From: Rhizobiales bacterium CCH10-E5
Lineage (GTDB): Bacteria; Pseudomonadota; Alphaproteobacteria; Rhizobiales; Beijerinckiaceae
DNA: 64,000 nucleotides
NCBI GenBank assembly: GCA_001556125.1
Contig: LSIG01000139.1
Span: forward strand, 1 to 64,000
Reading direction: 5' to 3'
The position numbers and the translations under genes are program-made. This document shows positions 17,934-26,832 of the stretch, piece by piece. Within the stretch, counting starts at the first letter, position 1. Each line of letters starts with the position of its first letter. The notes beneath the pieces were generated by a model that ran no database searches, was not told where the DNA came from, and saw only the letters and a program-made list of their open reading frames with translations.

Positions 17934-18950
17934 ATGTCCTTATCCGAACGTTTGCAGATCGTTCTTGCCTCGCGTCCCGAAGGGCGCCCTGCGCCTGCCA
18001 ATTTTCGGGTGGAGCGGGCTGCGATGCCGACGCCTTCCGAAGGCGAGGTCCTGCTGAAGATCCTCTATCTCTCGCTCGATCCCTATATGCGCGGGCGGAT
18101 GAGTGCGGCGAAGAGCTATGCTGCGCCGACCGAGATCGGCGCCGTCATGGAGGGCGGTACGGTCGCCGAGGTGCTGGAGAGCCGGCATCCGAACTTTGCG
18201 GCGGGCGACCTCGTGCTGTCCCACTCCGGCTGGCAGAGCCATGCGCTGGCGAAGGGCGAGCAGCTGCGCAAGCTCGATCCGGCGGCCGCCCCCGTCACCA
18301 CGGCGCTCGGCGTTTTGGGAATGCCGGGCTTCACCGCCTATGCCGGTCTGCTGACCATCGGCCAGCCGAAGACCGGAGAGACCGTCGTCGTCGCGGCCGC
18401 CAGCGGCCCGGTCGGTTCGGCGGTCGGCCAGATCGCGAAGATCAAGGGCGCACGCGCCGTCGGCATCGCGGGCGGGCCGGAGAAATGCGCGCTCGTTCGT
18501 GACACCTTCGGATTTGATGCGGTCATCGACCATCGCGCGCCGGATTTCGCGGCGCAGCTCGCGGCGGCCTGTCCGGAGGGCATCGACGTCTATTTCGAGA
18601 ATGTCGGTGGCAAGGTCTGGGACGCGGTCTTCCCGCTGCTCAACACCTTTGCGCGCATCCCGGTCTGCGGGCTGGTCGCGCAGTACAATGCCACCGGCGA
18701 TTTCGAGGGGCCCGACCGGCTGCCCGTGCTGATGCGGCAGGTGCTGTCGAAGAGCCTGCTGATCCGGGGCTTCATCCAGCGCGAATTCATCGCCCAGCGC
18801 CCGGACTTCGAGCGCGAGATGGCGGCCTGGATCGCCAGCGGCGCGGTGCAATACAAGGAAGACATCGTCGAGGGGCTGGAACGGGCGCCCGAGGCCTTCA
18901 TCGGGCTGCTTGAGGGCGGCAACTTCGGCAAGCTGATCGTGAAGCTCTAA
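17934..18950 (+). CDS. NADP-dependent oxidoreductase, MDR family (CurA/2-alkenal reductase-like)
   Basis: 338 aa. Zinc-free medium-chain reductase: N-terminal EGEVLLKILYLSLDPYMRGRM, then the Rossmann part with VVAAASGPVGSAVGQIAKI and GGPEKC, and the family-specific VDVYFENVGG-like segment (GIDVYFENVGGKVWDA). Relatives reduce C=C bonds of enones and leukotrienes, or curcumin, with NADPH. The ATG at 17934 starts the conserved N terminus; the frame is open upstream but not family-like. Divergent from uvrC. The substrate is unknown. Confidence 0.92.
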   Translation: MSLSERLQIVLASRPEGRPAPANFRVERAAMPTPSEGEVLLKILYLSLDPYMRGRMSAAKSYAAPTEIGAVMEGGTVAEVLESRHPNFAAGDLVLSHSGWQSHALAKGEQLRKLDPAAAPVTTALGVLGMPGFTAYAGLLTIGQPKTGETVVVAAASGPVGSAVGQIAKIKGARAVGIAGGPEKCALVRDTFGFDAVIDHRAPDFAAQLAAACPEGIDVYFENVGGKVWDAVFPLLNTFARIPVCGLVAQYNATGDFEGPDRLPVLMRQVLSKSLLIRGFIQREFIAQRPDFEREMAAWIASGAVQYKEDIVEGLERAPEAFIGLLEGGNFGKLIVKL

Positions 18951-19027
18951 GTCTGGGCTGGGGGCGGGGCCTTTTTGCTTGACCTGCTGAGGTCGCCTTG
19001 CCCAAGTCCCGCCGATCTTGATCCTCC

Positions 19028-19149
19028 CGCGCCGTCATCCCGGGCGACCGAAGGGAGACCCGGGATCCATGGCTGAGCCTTCTTGGTGAGGGCTTCGGAA
19101 TGGATCCTGGATCGGCGCCGCTTTGCGGCTTGTCCGGGATGACGGCGCG
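19028..19149. repeat. Dispersed palindromic repeat, copy 3
   Basis: 122 bases with a perfect 16-bp terminal inverted repeat, CGCGCCGTCATCCCGG (19028-19043) and its complement (19134-19149). Nested pairs GGGATCCAT and ATGGATCC lie inside. It sits just upstream of lgt, between it and the oxidoreductase gene, and so would be in the lgt leader or promoter region. Confidence 0.85.
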
Positions 19150-19195
19150 TTGGGGCGAACGCATAAGCGCCATCACCGTCAACCGGATCCTGCCC

Positions 19196-20035
19196 ATGCC
19201 AACCTTCGCCATCGCCTTCCCGGTGATCGACCCGGTCGCGCTGCAGCTCGGGCCGCTCTCGGTCAAATGGTATGGGCTGGCCTATGTCGTCGGACTGCTC
19301 GGCGGCTGGTGGTATGCGCGCCGGCTGGTTTCGTCCGAGCCGCTCTGGGCGGGGCGGGCGCGGCCGAAGCCCGACGAACTCGACGACATGCTGCTCTTCG
19401 TCGCGCTCGGAGTCGTTCTCGGCGGGCGGCTGGGCTTCGTGCTGTTCTACGATCTGGCGCGCTATCTCGCCCGGCCGCAGGACATCCTCGCGATCTGGCA
19501 GGGCGGCATGTCCTTCCATGGCGGGCTGATCGGCGCGACGCTGGGGCTGTGGCTGTTCGCGCGGCGGCGCGGCTATCCGGCGCTGGCGGTGTTCGACATC
19601 GCCGCCGCCGTCGTGCCGATCGGGCTGTTCCTCGGGCGCATCGCCAATTTCATCAATGCCGAGCTCTGGGGCCGGCCGGCGCCTGATGTGCCCTGGGCGA
19701 TGGTGTTTCCGGGTGGCGGGCCGCTGCCGCGCCATCCGAGCCAGCTTTACGAGGCCTTCTCCGAGGGGCTGCTGCTCTTCATCCTCCTGGCGCTGCTGGT
19801 GCGGGCCGGCGGGCTGAAGCGGCCCGGCCTCGTCGCCGGCGTCTTCGGCATGGGCTATGCGGTGGCGCGCATCGTCTGCGAATTCTTCCGCGAACCCGAC
19901 GCGCAACTCGGCTTCCTGTTCGGAACCTCGGTCGATGCGCTCTCGGGCGGTATCACCATGGGCATGCTGCTGTCGCTGCCGCTGTTCGCGGCGGGGTTGG
20001 TTCTCGTGCTGCGCGCCCGGCGGGGCGCTGCGTGA
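19196..20035 (+). CDS. lgt: Prolipoprotein diacylglyceryl transferase
   Basis: Adds diacylglycerol from phosphatidylglycerol to the lipobox cysteine of prolipoproteins, in the inner membrane. 279 aa with about seven TM helices. Family features: SFHGGLIGA, LGRIANFINAELWGRP and RHPSQLYEAFSEG. The ATG at 19196 gives the canonical start (FAIAFPVIDPVALQLGPL). The stop overlaps the GTG of the methyltransferase gene by 4 bases. Confidence 0.96.
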   Translation: MPTFAIAFPVIDPVALQLGPLSVKWYGLAYVVGLLGGWWYARRLVSSEPLWAGRARPKPDELDDMLLFVALGVVLGGRLGFVLFYDLARYLARPQDILAIWQGGMSFHGGLIGATLGLWLFARRRGYPALAVFDIAAAVVPIGLFLGRIANFINAELWGRPAPDVPWAMVFPGGGPLPRHPSQLYEAFSEGLLLFILLALLVRAGGLKRPGLVAGVFGMGYAVARIVCEFFREPDAQLGFLFGTSVDALSGGITMGMLLSLPLFAAGLVLVLRARRGAA

Positions 20036-21129
20036 CCGCGCTGAAGGCGGAACTCGTCCGCCTGATCGCGGAAGAGGGGCCCATTCCCATCTCGCGCTTC
20101 ATGGCGCTGTGCCTCGGCCATCCGCGGCATGGCTATTATTGGACGCGCGATCCCTTCGGTGCGGCGGGAGACTTCACCACCGCGCCCGAGATCAGCCAGA
20201 TGTTCGGCGAGATGATCGGGCTCTGGGCGGCCCATCTCTGGCAGGCGATGGGTCAGCCTGCGCGCGTCGCCCTGATCGAGATCGGCCCGGGCCGCGGAAC
20301 GCTGATGGCCGACATGCTGCGTGCGACCCGCGTCATGCCCGGCTTTCGGGAGGCGCTGGCGGTGCATCTGGTCGAGACCAGCCCGGTGCTGCGCGAAATC
20401 CAGGCCGCGACGCTCGCTGGCAAGGCCGAGCCGGTCTGGCACGAGCGGATCGAGACCGCGCTTGAGGGGCCCGCGATCATCGTCGCCAATGAACTGCTCG
20501 ACGCGCTGCCGCTCGACCAGTTCGTGATGACGGATCAGGGCTGGCGCGAGCGGCTTGTCGGGCTCGACGGCGAGGGGCGCCTCGCCTTCGGGCTGGCCGC
20601 GACTGCGTCCGACGGGGCGGGGCCCGCGACGGCGCCGCTCGGCGCGATCCTCGAGCAGCCGCTGGCGGCCCTGTCGCTGGTCTCGACCGTCGCATCGCAC
20701 GTCGCGCGCCATGGTGGCGCGGCGCTCTTCATCGACTATGGCTCGCTGCAGTCGGGCTTCGGCGACACGCTGCAGGCGATGCGCCGGCACGGTTTCGTCG
20801 ATCCGCTGGAGGAGCCCGGCGAGGCGGATCTGACGGTGCATGTCGATTTCGCCCGGATGGCGCAAGCGGGGCTGCGGGCGGGTGCCGCGACCCACGGACC
20901 CGTCCGACAAGCAGATTTTCTGCTGGCGCTGGGCCTAGCCGAGCGGGCTCAGACGCTCTCGGCGAAGGCGAGGCCGGACCAGGTGCAGGCGATCAGCGCG
21001 GCCTTCGATCGGCTGACGGAGCGGGGCGCCACCGGCATGGGCGATCTGTTCAAGGTTCTGGCCTTCTCGCATCCGGACTTGCCGCCGCTGCCCGGATTTG
21101 ACCTTCATGGCCTGCCAGAGCAGGGCTGA
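20032..21129 (+). CDS. SAM-dependent methyltransferase, MidA/NDUFAF7 family
   Basis: 365 aa, DUF185. The eukaryotic homologue NDUFAF7 dimethylates an arginine of complex I subunit NDUFS2; the bacterial target is presumed similar but unproven. Motifs: RHGYYWTRDPFGAAGDFTTAPE, the SAM-binding LIEIGPGRGTLMADMLR, VANELLDALP and FIDYGSL. GTG start overlapping the lgt stop (GTGA), hence translational coupling. Followed by pgeF after 36 bases. Confidence 0.93.
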   Translation: MTALKAELVRLIAEEGPIPISRFMALCLGHPRHGYYWTRDPFGAAGDFTTAPEISQMFGEMIGLWAAHLWQAMGQPARVALIEIGPGRGTLMADMLRATRVMPGFREALAVHLVETSPVLREIQAATLAGKAEPVWHERIETALEGPAIIVANELLDALPLDQFVMTDQGWRERLVGLDGEGRLAFGLAATASDGAGPATAPLGAILEQPLAALSLVSTVASHVARHGGAALFIDYGSLQSGFGDTLQAMRRHGFVDPLEEPGEADLTVHVDFARMAQAGLRAGAATHGPVRQADFLLALGLAERAQTLSAKARPDQVQAISAAFDRLTERGATGMGDLFKVLAFSHPDLPPLPGFDLHGLPEQG

Positions 21130-21165
21130 CATGGGCGGCTCCGCCCGCCGAAACCGGACGATACG

Positions 21166-21930
21166 ATGTTCATCACCTCTCCCGATCTCGCCAGCGAACC
21201 CGGCATCCGCCACGCCTTCTTCACCCGGCAGGGCGGCGTCTCGACCGGCATCTACGCTTCGCTCAATGGCGGGCTGGGGTCGGCCGACGATCCGGAGGCG
21301 ATCGCCGATAACCGGAGGCGCATGGCGGCGCATCTCTCGGTCGAGCCGACCCATCTGGTCAGTCTCTATCAGGTGCATTCGGCCGATGTGGAGGTGGTGA
21401 CAGGCCCCTGGCCGGCGGAGCGGCCGAAGGCCGACGCGATGGTGACGGCGGCTTTGGGCGTGGCGCTCGGTGTCTCCAGCGCCGATTGCGGGCCGATCTT
21501 GTTCGCCGACAGCGAGGCGCGGGTCGTTGGCGCGGCCCATTCGGGCTGGAAGGGCGCCTTCGGCGGCGTCGTGGCCGCGACGGTAACCGCGATGGAGAAG
21601 CTCGGCGCGCGGCGCGAGCGCATCATCGCCGTGCTCGGGCCGACGATCAGCGCCGCCGCCTATGAGGTCGGGCCGGAATTCATCGAGCGCTTCAAGGCCG
21701 AGAACGCGACCTATGCCCGCTTCTTCACGGCTTCCGAGCGTGCGGCGCATGCGATGTTCGATCTGCCAGCCTTCATCGGGCTGCGGGCGCAGGAGGCCGG
21801 GATCGGGCGCTTCCTCGATCTGTCGCTCTGCACCTATGGCGACGAAGAGCGCTTCTTCAGCTATCGCCGCACGACCCATCGCGGCGAGCCGGACTACGGG
21901 CGGCTGATCTCGGCGATCGCGCTGGTTTGA
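21166..21930 (+). CDS. pgeF: Peptidoglycan editing factor PgeF (laccase-domain, YfiH family)
   Basis: 254 aa. Cytosolic copper/zinc-site protein; in E. coli it removes wrongly incorporated residues from peptidoglycan precursors, and homologues show purine nucleoside or polyphenol oxidase activity. Metal-site motifs: SLYQVHSADV, VSSADCGPILFAD and VGAAHSGWKGAFGGV; the C-terminal part has SLCTYGDEERFFSYRR. Third gene in the lgt run; the next gene starts 11 bases after it. Confidence 0.93.
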   Translation: MFITSPDLASEPGIRHAFFTRQGGVSTGIYASLNGGLGSADDPEAIADNRRRMAAHLSVEPTHLVSLYQVHSADVEVVTGPWPAERPKADAMVTAALGVALGVSSADCGPILFADSEARVVGAAHSGWKGAFGGVVAATVTAMEKLGARRERIIAVLGPTISAAAYEVGPEFIERFKAENATYARFFTASERAAHAMFDLPAFIGLRAQEAGIGRFLDLSLCTYGDEERFFSYRRTTHRGEPDYGRLISAIALV

Positions 21931-21940
21931 GGAGTAGTCC

Positions 21941-22570
21941 ATGCCCCGCATCATCGACTACTATTTCTCGCTGCATTCGCCTTGGACCTATCTTGGCCAT
22001 GCGACCTTTCTCGACATCGCGGCGCGGCAGGACTGCCGGATCGTCTATCGGCCCGTGCCGCTGCGGGCTGTGTTCGACGAGACGGGCGGATTGCCGCTGC
22101 CGAAGCGCCATCCGGTGCGCCAGCGTTATCGCCTGATGGATCTGCAGCGCTGGCGCGAGCGGCGCGGCGTGAAGCTCGTGCTGCAGCCGAAGCATTTCCC
22201 CTTCGATCCGTCGCTCGCCGACCGTTTCCTGATCGCGATCGTCCAGGCGGGCGGGGACCCCGGCCTGTTCATGGGGGAGATCATGGCGGGCGTCTGGTCC
22301 CGCGACGAGGACATGACGCAGCCCGAGGCGGTGGCCAGGGTGGCCCGTGCCTGCGGCTTCGATGCCCAGTCGTTGGCGCTCGCGGCCGACAGCGAGGTGG
22401 TGGTGCAAAGCTATCAGGACACCATCGCGGCGGCGGTGGCAGCCGGGGTGTTCGGCGCGCCGAGCTATGTGCTCGACGGCGAGGTGTTCTGGGGGCAGGA
22501 CCGGCTCGAACTCCTCGACAGCGCGCTCGCCAGCGGCCGCGCGCCCTATCGGCCGGACCCGGCCGCCTGA
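21941..22570 (+). CDS. 2-hydroxychromene-2-carboxylate isomerase family protein (DsbA-fold)
   Basis: 209 aa. Thioredoxin-fold, kappa-GST/HCCA isomerase type: RIIDYYFSLHSPWTYLGH near the N terminus with the catalytic Ser/His region, and GVFGAPSYVLDGEVFWGQDRLELL at the end. Classical members act in naphthalene breakdown with glutathione; no other aromatic-pathway genes are here, so the substrate is open. It ends 9 bases from the convergent SDR gene. Confidence 0.9.
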   Translation: MPRIIDYYFSLHSPWTYLGHATFLDIAARQDCRIVYRPVPLRAVFDETGGLPLPKRHPVRQRYRLMDLQRWRERRGVKLVLQPKHFPFDPSLADRFLIAIVQAGGDPGLFMGEIMAGVWSRDEDMTQPEAVARVARACGFDAQSLALAADSEVVVQSYQDTIAAAVAAGVFGAPSYVLDGEVFWGQDRLELLDSALASGRAPYRPDPAA

Positions 22571-22579
22571 TCGCCGGCG

Positions 22580-23326
22580 TCAGCCGACGATGTCGGGCGT
22601 GCGCCAGCCGAGGTGCTGGCCGGCGTCGACCGCGATCATCTGGCCGGTGACCGAGCGGGCGCGGGCGAGGTAGAGCACCGCCTCCGCGATCTCGCGCGCA
22701 TCGATCTTGCGGCGCAGCAGCGTTCCCGCCGCCTCCTGCTCCATCGCCTCGGGGCCGTCATGGGGATTGGGCAGGGTCGGGCCGGGGCCGACGGCGTTGA
22801 CGCGGATGCGCGGTGCCAGCGCCTGCGCCATCGTCTTGGTCGCGGTGAGAAGGGCGGCCTTGGTCAGGGTGTAGGAGTAGTATTGCGGCGTCAGCTTCCA
22901 GACACGCTGGTCGATGATGTTGACGATGGCGCCCTCGCGCCCCTCCGGGAGCCGGTTGGCGAGAGCTCCGGCGAGGACCGAAGGCGCCCGCAGATTGATC
23001 GAGAACTGGCGGTTCCAGGTCGGCACGTCGAGGGTCGTGACCTCGTCGACGAGGAAGCTGGAGGCATTGTTGACGAGCAGCGTGACGGGGCCGAGCGCGG
23101 CCTCCGCGGCCGGTATCAGGGCCGCCACGGCCTCCGGATCGGCCAGATCCGCGACCAGCACCGCAGCGCGGCCGCCGTCCCGGACGATTCCCGCCGCCAG
23201 CGAATCGGCCTCGTCGCGCGCGCTGCCGCAATGGATCGCGACGGCATAGCCATTCGCGGCCAGGCGCTCAACGATGGCGCGGCCGATGCGGCGGGCGCCG
23301 CCGGTCACGAGCGCGACGTCACCCAT
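22580..23326 (-). CDS. SDR family oxidoreductase, pteridine-reductase (FolM/PTR1)-like
   Basis: 248 aa. The cofactor loop is TGGARRIG (8-15), where an Arg pair favours NADP(H), as in FolM and PTR1. The usual catalytic Ser is replaced by Asp: D139, Y152 and K156 in NIIDQRVWK...YYSYTLTK, the same D-x12-Y-x3-K spacing as PTR1. Reduction of dihydrofolate or dihydromonapterin is therefore plausible. Its start overlaps the end of the glycosyltransferase gene by 8 bases, so they are co-transcribed. Confidence 0.88.
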   Translation of the reverse strand: MGDVALVTGGARRIGRAIVERLAANGYAVAIHCGSARDEADSLAAGIVRDGGRAAVLVADLADPEAVAALIPAAEAALGPVTLLVNNASSFLVDEVTTLDVPTWNRQFSINLRAPSVLAGALANRLPEGREGAIVNIIDQRVWKLTPQYYSYTLTKAALLTATKTMAQALAPRIRVNAVGPGPTLPNPHDGPEAMEQEAAGTLLRRKIDAREIAEAVLYLARARSVTGQMIAVDAGQHLGWRTPDIVG

Positions 23327-24179
23327 CGATCCGCTCTCCTATCTTCGACCGGGCTTGCCCGGAAGCGTCGGTCGAGCGGCGCTGCAGCCGCCGCTCCCAG
23401 TGCTTCGCCACCCGCAGATAACGGTAGAAGGCGTAGTTCATCGCGGTCATGAAGCCGTAGACGCCGCGCAGGGCATGACGCCGGCCGATATAGGCCTTGA
23501 TGAAGTTGGCGGGGAACTCGACCGCGAGCCGGAACACCGACAGCGTCTGGCCGCGGCGGTCGAGATCGTCGGCCTGGGCGTCGCTGTAACTGTTGAGCTT
23601 GCTCATCTGTTCGCCGAGCGAGCGCACGGAGTAGTGATGTACCGTCCTCTTGAGGCGCGCGACACGCGCGCCAGGCGCGAGATCGACGCGGTCATGGACG
23701 GGCGAGGGCGAGTAGCGGCCCTTGTCCTTCCGGTAGAGCCGCACGGGGGCTAGCGCATAGGCGAAGCGGTGAGGCGCGGGCTCGCCAGGGAAGATCTCCG
23801 CAATGCGAATCTGGTAGGCGTCCGCGGCCGGGCCTGGGCCGGCGAACAGGCTGGCGATCTCTGCTGCGAGATCGGGCGGGACGACCTCGTCCGCATCGAT
23901 GTTGAGCAACCAGTCATGCCGACACTGCTCTTCCGCGAAGCGCTTCTGCTGGCCATAGCCCGGCCAGGCATTGAAGACGACCCGGGCTCCAAGCCTCTCC
24001 GCAATGCCCTGCGTGCCGTCGGTCGAGCCCGAATCGACGAGGACGATGTCGTCGCTCAAGCCGCGCACCGCTTCGATGGTGCGGCCGATCCGGTCCGCCT
24101 CGTCGCGGGCAATGATGAAGATCGAAAGCTGCGGCACCCTGTGTCCATCATTGGCCTGAGGCGCCCGTGGCTTAAGCAT
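23319..24179 (-). CDS. Glycosyltransferase family 2, LPS-core type (WaaE/KdtX-like)
   Basis: About 286 aa. GT-A fold: QLSIFIIARDEADRIGRTIE, VDSGSTDGTQ, WLLNIDADEVV (DxD metal site), then a C-terminal half with ERR-type segments typical of the beta-1,4-glucosyltransferases of LPS core. No full membrane anchor; an aromatic stretch near residues 245-265 may be membrane-associated. Possible starts: ATG 24206, ATG 24179, or GTG 24137, which gives the family-like VPQLSIF; 24179 is a compromise. Overlaps the SDR gene by 8 bases. Confidence 0.87.
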   Translation of the reverse strand: MLKPRAPQANDGHRVPQLSIFIIARDEADRIGRTIEAVRGLSDDIVLVDSGSTDGTQGIAERLGARVVFNAWPGYGQQKRFAEEQCRHDWLLNIDADEVVPPDLAAEIASLFAGPGPAADAYQIRIAEIFPGEPAPHRFAYALAPVRLYRKDKGRYSPSPVHDRVDLAPGARVARLKRTVHHYSVRSLGEQMSKLNSYSDAQADDLDRRGQTLSVFRLAVEFPANFIKAYIGRRHALRGVYGFMTAMNYAFYRYLRVAKHWERRLQRRSTDASGQARSKIGERIDG

Positions 24180-24413
24180 GCGACGGCAGGGGCCGCAAGC
24201 GGCCATGGAAAAATGTGGCGAGAATGGGAACTCGACGTCAGGTCGCGAGTTAAGAGTGCGGGCCGAAGCGACGTGTCACGACATCGTTAGTATTCGGTTC
24301 ACCATTAGCTGTGCTTTAACAGCGCTTAATACGTTTTTACGCATTCGCCGCAGTCATCCCAATCGTGCCCCATTTTTGCCGCGGTCTGTGAGGCAGATGT
24401 GGTGCCGCTGCAA

Positions 24414-24442
24414 CAGACAAAATCGTCGGCAGGTCTTATAAC
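24414..24442 (+). promoter_or_regulatory. Candidate sigma-70 promoter for the porin gene
   Basis: CAGACA (24414-24419), 17 bases, TATAAC (24437-24442), giving a leader of about 50 nt before the ATG at 24503. The 323-base gap from 24180 also holds TTAACAGCGCTTAA (24312-24325 region), a dyad resembling paired CtrA half-sites but with a 6-base instead of 7-base spacer. I see no gene in the gap. Confidence 0.4.
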
Positions 24443-24502
24443 CGGCTCATCGACATCACCCGCCGGTCCCGCCGGCAAAACGACGACCCTCAGGAGTTCC
24501 AA

Positions 24503-25162
24503 ATGAAGAAGTTTCTGCTTTCGAGTGTTGCGGCCCTCGGCCTCGTCGCCGCCGGCGCTGCCTCGGCCGCTGACCTGCCGTCCCGCAAGGGCCCGGTCGT
24601 CGCCCCGGTCTACGCCCCCGTCTTCACCTGGACCGGCTTCTACGTCGGTGCGAACGCCGGCTACGGCTGGGGCAATGTGAACGCCGGCACGGTGTTCAAC
24701 AACCGCACCGTCAACATCGGCGATCTCGACGGCTTCGTCGGCGGTGGTCAGGTTGGCTACAACTACCAGATGGGCCAGTTCGTCGTTGGTCTTGAGGCCG
24801 ACATCCAGGGCGCCGACCTGAACTCGGGTTCGAGCTTCTTCGGTGACCGCGTCCGCACCGAGTGGTTCGGCACCGTTCGTGGCCGCGTCGGCGTCGCCTT
24901 CGACCGGTTCATGCCCTACGTCACCGGTGGTTGGGCTTACGGCAACGTGAAGACCACGATCGGCGGCGTTGGCTCGACCGACAAGACCCACACCGGCGGC
25001 TACGCCATCGGCGGCGGTCTCGAGTACGCCTTCACCAACAACTGGACCGCCAAGGTCGAGTATCTCTACGTCGACCTCGGCGAGAAGACGGTGTTCAACT
25101 CGGGCGTGAAGGTCGGCACCGACTTCTCGGTCGTCCGCGCCGGCCTGAACTACAAGTTCTAG
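24503..25162 (+). CDS. Outer-membrane beta-barrel protein (Omp25/RopB-like)
   Basis: 219 aa. Signal peptide MKKFLLSSVAALGLVAAGAA with cleavage after ASA, then ADLPSRKG and FTWTGFYVGANAGYGWG, the hallmark start of alphaproteobacterial Omp25/Omp31-type eight-stranded barrels. It ends FSVVRAGLNYKF with the C-terminal Phe needed for BAM recognition. CAGGAG precedes the ATG. Codon use is more uniform (GGC, GTC, AAG) than in its neighbours, as in highly expressed genes. A strong terminator follows. Probably an abundant envelope protein. Confidence 0.94.
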   Translation: MKKFLLSSVAALGLVAAGAASAADLPSRKGPVVAPVYAPVFTWTGFYVGANAGYGWGNVNAGTVFNNRTVNIGDLDGFVGGGQVGYNYQMGQFVVGLEADIQGADLNSGSSFFGDRVRTEWFGTVRGRVGVAFDRFMPYVTGGWAYGNVKTTIGGVGSTDKTHTGGYAIGGGLEYAFTNNWTAKVEYLYVDLGEKTVFNSGVKVGTDFSVVRAGLNYKF

Positions 25163-25188
25163 TCTGCCTCCCCTCGCGGGGAAAAACG

Positions 25189-25218
25189 AACCCGGTGGCT
25201 TCGGCCACCGGGTTTTTT
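25189..25218 (+). terminator. Rho-independent terminator of the porin gene
   Basis: Perfect 11-bp stem AACCCGGTGGC / GCCACCGGGTT closed by a TTCG tetraloop, followed by a T-run (25213-25218). It begins 27 bases after the stop codon. This is the clearest intrinsic terminator in the window. Confidence 0.93.
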
Positions 25219-25316
25219 GTTGTCTCGACTGGTTGTGCCGGCCGGTGCGGCCGATGGGAAACGCGGTCCTCCCAGAAGAGCCGGCCTGTGCGGAAAAGAC
25301 CGGCGATGCGAGAGGG

Positions 25317-25922
25317 TCAGCCCTTGAACCGGGTCGCCTCGAAGGCGGGTACCTTCGCCGCGAAGGCATCGAGCCAGGCGACGAGCCGGGGATGGTCAGT
25401 GCGCCAGGTCCCGGCGAAGCGCAGATCGAGATAGCCGAGCGCGCAGGCCAGCGCGATCTCGCCGATCCGCGGACGATCCGGATAGGCGGGCGGCGCGGCC
25501 TCGAGCGACGCGAGCGCGCGCGAAACCTTGCCAGCTTGGTTGGCGACCCAGGCGGCGTTGCGGCCTTCCTCCGGGCGGAAACGCGTCTCGTAGACCTGCA
25601 GCAGCGCGGCATCGCAGAGTCCGTCAGCCAGCGCCTGCAGGCGCAGCTGCGAGAAGCGCTCCTCGCCCGCCGGGATCAGGCGTCCGCCGCCGGCAAGGTG
25701 GTCAAGATAATCGACGATCACGCGTGAATCGAACAGCGTCGTCCCGTCCTCCAAAACCAGCGTCGGAATCTTGCCGAGCGGGTTCTGCTGGCGCAGCGGC
25801 TCCGACGGATCGTTGGTGTCGGCGACGACGATCTCGATGCGATCGCTCAGGCCGAGTTCGGCGGCGGCCATCTTGACCTTGCGGCCGAAGGGGGAGGCAG
25901 GGGAGGAGCGGAGAACGAGCAT
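25317..25922 (-). CDS. Glutathione S-transferase family protein
   Basis: 201 aa. N-terminal thioredoxin-like domain with LRSSPASPFGRKVKMAAAEL (Ser in the active-site position), QNPLGKIPTLVLEDGTTLFDSRVI, including the cis-Pro and the glutathione-binding D-S pair; C-terminal all-helical domain with ALACALGYLDLRF. The ATG at 25922 is used; a TTG six bases upstream is less likely. Substrate unknown. Downstream of rlmJ on the same strand, 27 bases away. Confidence 0.92.
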   Translation of the reverse strand: MLVLRSSPASPFGRKVKMAAAELGLSDRIEIVVADTNDPSEPLRQQNPLGKIPTLVLEDGTTLFDSRVIVDYLDHLAGGGRLIPAGEERFSQLRLQALADGLCDAALLQVYETRFRPEEGRNAAWVANQAGKVSRALASLEAAPPAYPDRPRIGEIALACALGYLDLRFAGTWRTDHPRLVAWLDAFAAKVPAFEATRFKG

Positions 25923-25949
25923 CGGCAAAGCCTCGGGACTGCGGGCGTG

Positions 25950-26801
25950 TCAGCCGTCCGGACGGATCGGCTCGCATAGATAGCGCGGCTGCGGTCCTTG
26001 GGCGAGGCGTTCCGTCAGGGCGGGGAGGATGATTCGGGCTTCGTCGCCGAGCATCCAGGGCGGGTTGACGATCAGCATGCCGGTCGCGCTGAGCCCGCCC
26101 GCCGCCTCCGGACGATCGACATCGATCTCCAGCCGCAGCAGCCGGCCGATGCCCGCTGCCAGAACCGAATCGACCAGGCCTTCGACAGCGCGGCGGTCCT
26201 TGATCGGGTACCAGACCGCGTAAATCCCGGTCGCCCATTTGCGATGCGCGGCGATCAGCTCCGCTGCCAGGGTTGCAAACTCGTCCTTCTCCTCGAAGGG
26301 CGGATCGATGAGCACGACACCGCGCCGTTCCTTCGGGGGCACATTGCCGCGCAGGGCATTCCATCCGTCGATTGCGAGCGCCTTGCAACGTTCGTCGCGT
26401 CCGATCGCGGCGACGAGCTTCTTGTGGGTTTGCGGGTGGAGTTCGGCCGCGATCAGCCGGTCGTCGCGGCGCATGGCCTGGCGGCAGAGCCAGGGGGAGC
26501 CGGGATAGGCGTTCGGCCCGTAGAGAGCACGTGCACCGGCAACGGCATCGCGCCAGGGCTTGAGCAGAGCCTCGACAGGGGCGGCGAGCGGTGCCTGGTC
26601 CAGCCGGGCGACGCCGTCCTTCCATTCATGCGTCCGCAGGGCCTCCTCTGAGGCGAGGTCGTAGCGGCCGGCGCCGGCATGGGTGTCGACCACCCGGTAG
26701 GGCGTGTCCTTGGCGTTCAGATGCGTCAGCACGCGCATTAGCACGACGTGCTTGAGGATGTCGGCGAAATTGCCGGCGTGGAAGCCGTGGCGGTAGTTCA
26801 T
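25950..26801 (-). CDS. rlmJ: 23S rRNA (adenine-2030-N6)-methyltransferase RlmJ
   Basis: 283 aa. Methylates A2030 in 23S rRNA. Starts NYRHGFHAGNFADILKHVVL, the invariant RlmJ N terminus, with DTHAGAGRYDL for SAM binding and VLIDPPFEEKDEF, the DPP[FY] catalytic motif. The C-terminal part GMLIVNPPWML is also conserved. It follows the RNase T2 gene by 31 bases on the same strand. Confidence 0.95.
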   Translation of the reverse strand: MNYRHGFHAGNFADILKHVVLMRVLTHLNAKDTPYRVVDTHAGAGRYDLASEEALRTHEWKDGVARLDQAPLAAPVEALLKPWRDAVAGARALYGPNAYPGSPWLCRQAMRRDDRLIAAELHPQTHKKLVAAIGRDERCKALAIDGWNALRGNVPPKERRGVVLIDPPFEEKDEFATLAAELIAAHRKWATGIYAVWYPIKDRRAVEGLVDSVLAAGIGRLLRLEIDVDRPEAAGGLSATGMLIVNPPWMLGDEARIILPALTERLAQGPQPRYLCEPIRPDG

Positions 26802-26832
26802 GCCGCGCTCTTACGCGGCTTTGCGCCTTCTG

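Noticed and set aside
24312-24325. CtrA site TTAACAGCGCTTAA
   Set aside because: The spacer between TTAA words is 6 bases, not the 7 of the consensus; kept only as a note.
24178-24441. A small + strand frame in the gap before the porin gene
   Set aside because: Overlaps the glycosyltransferase start and the promoter region; no ribosome site; rare codons.
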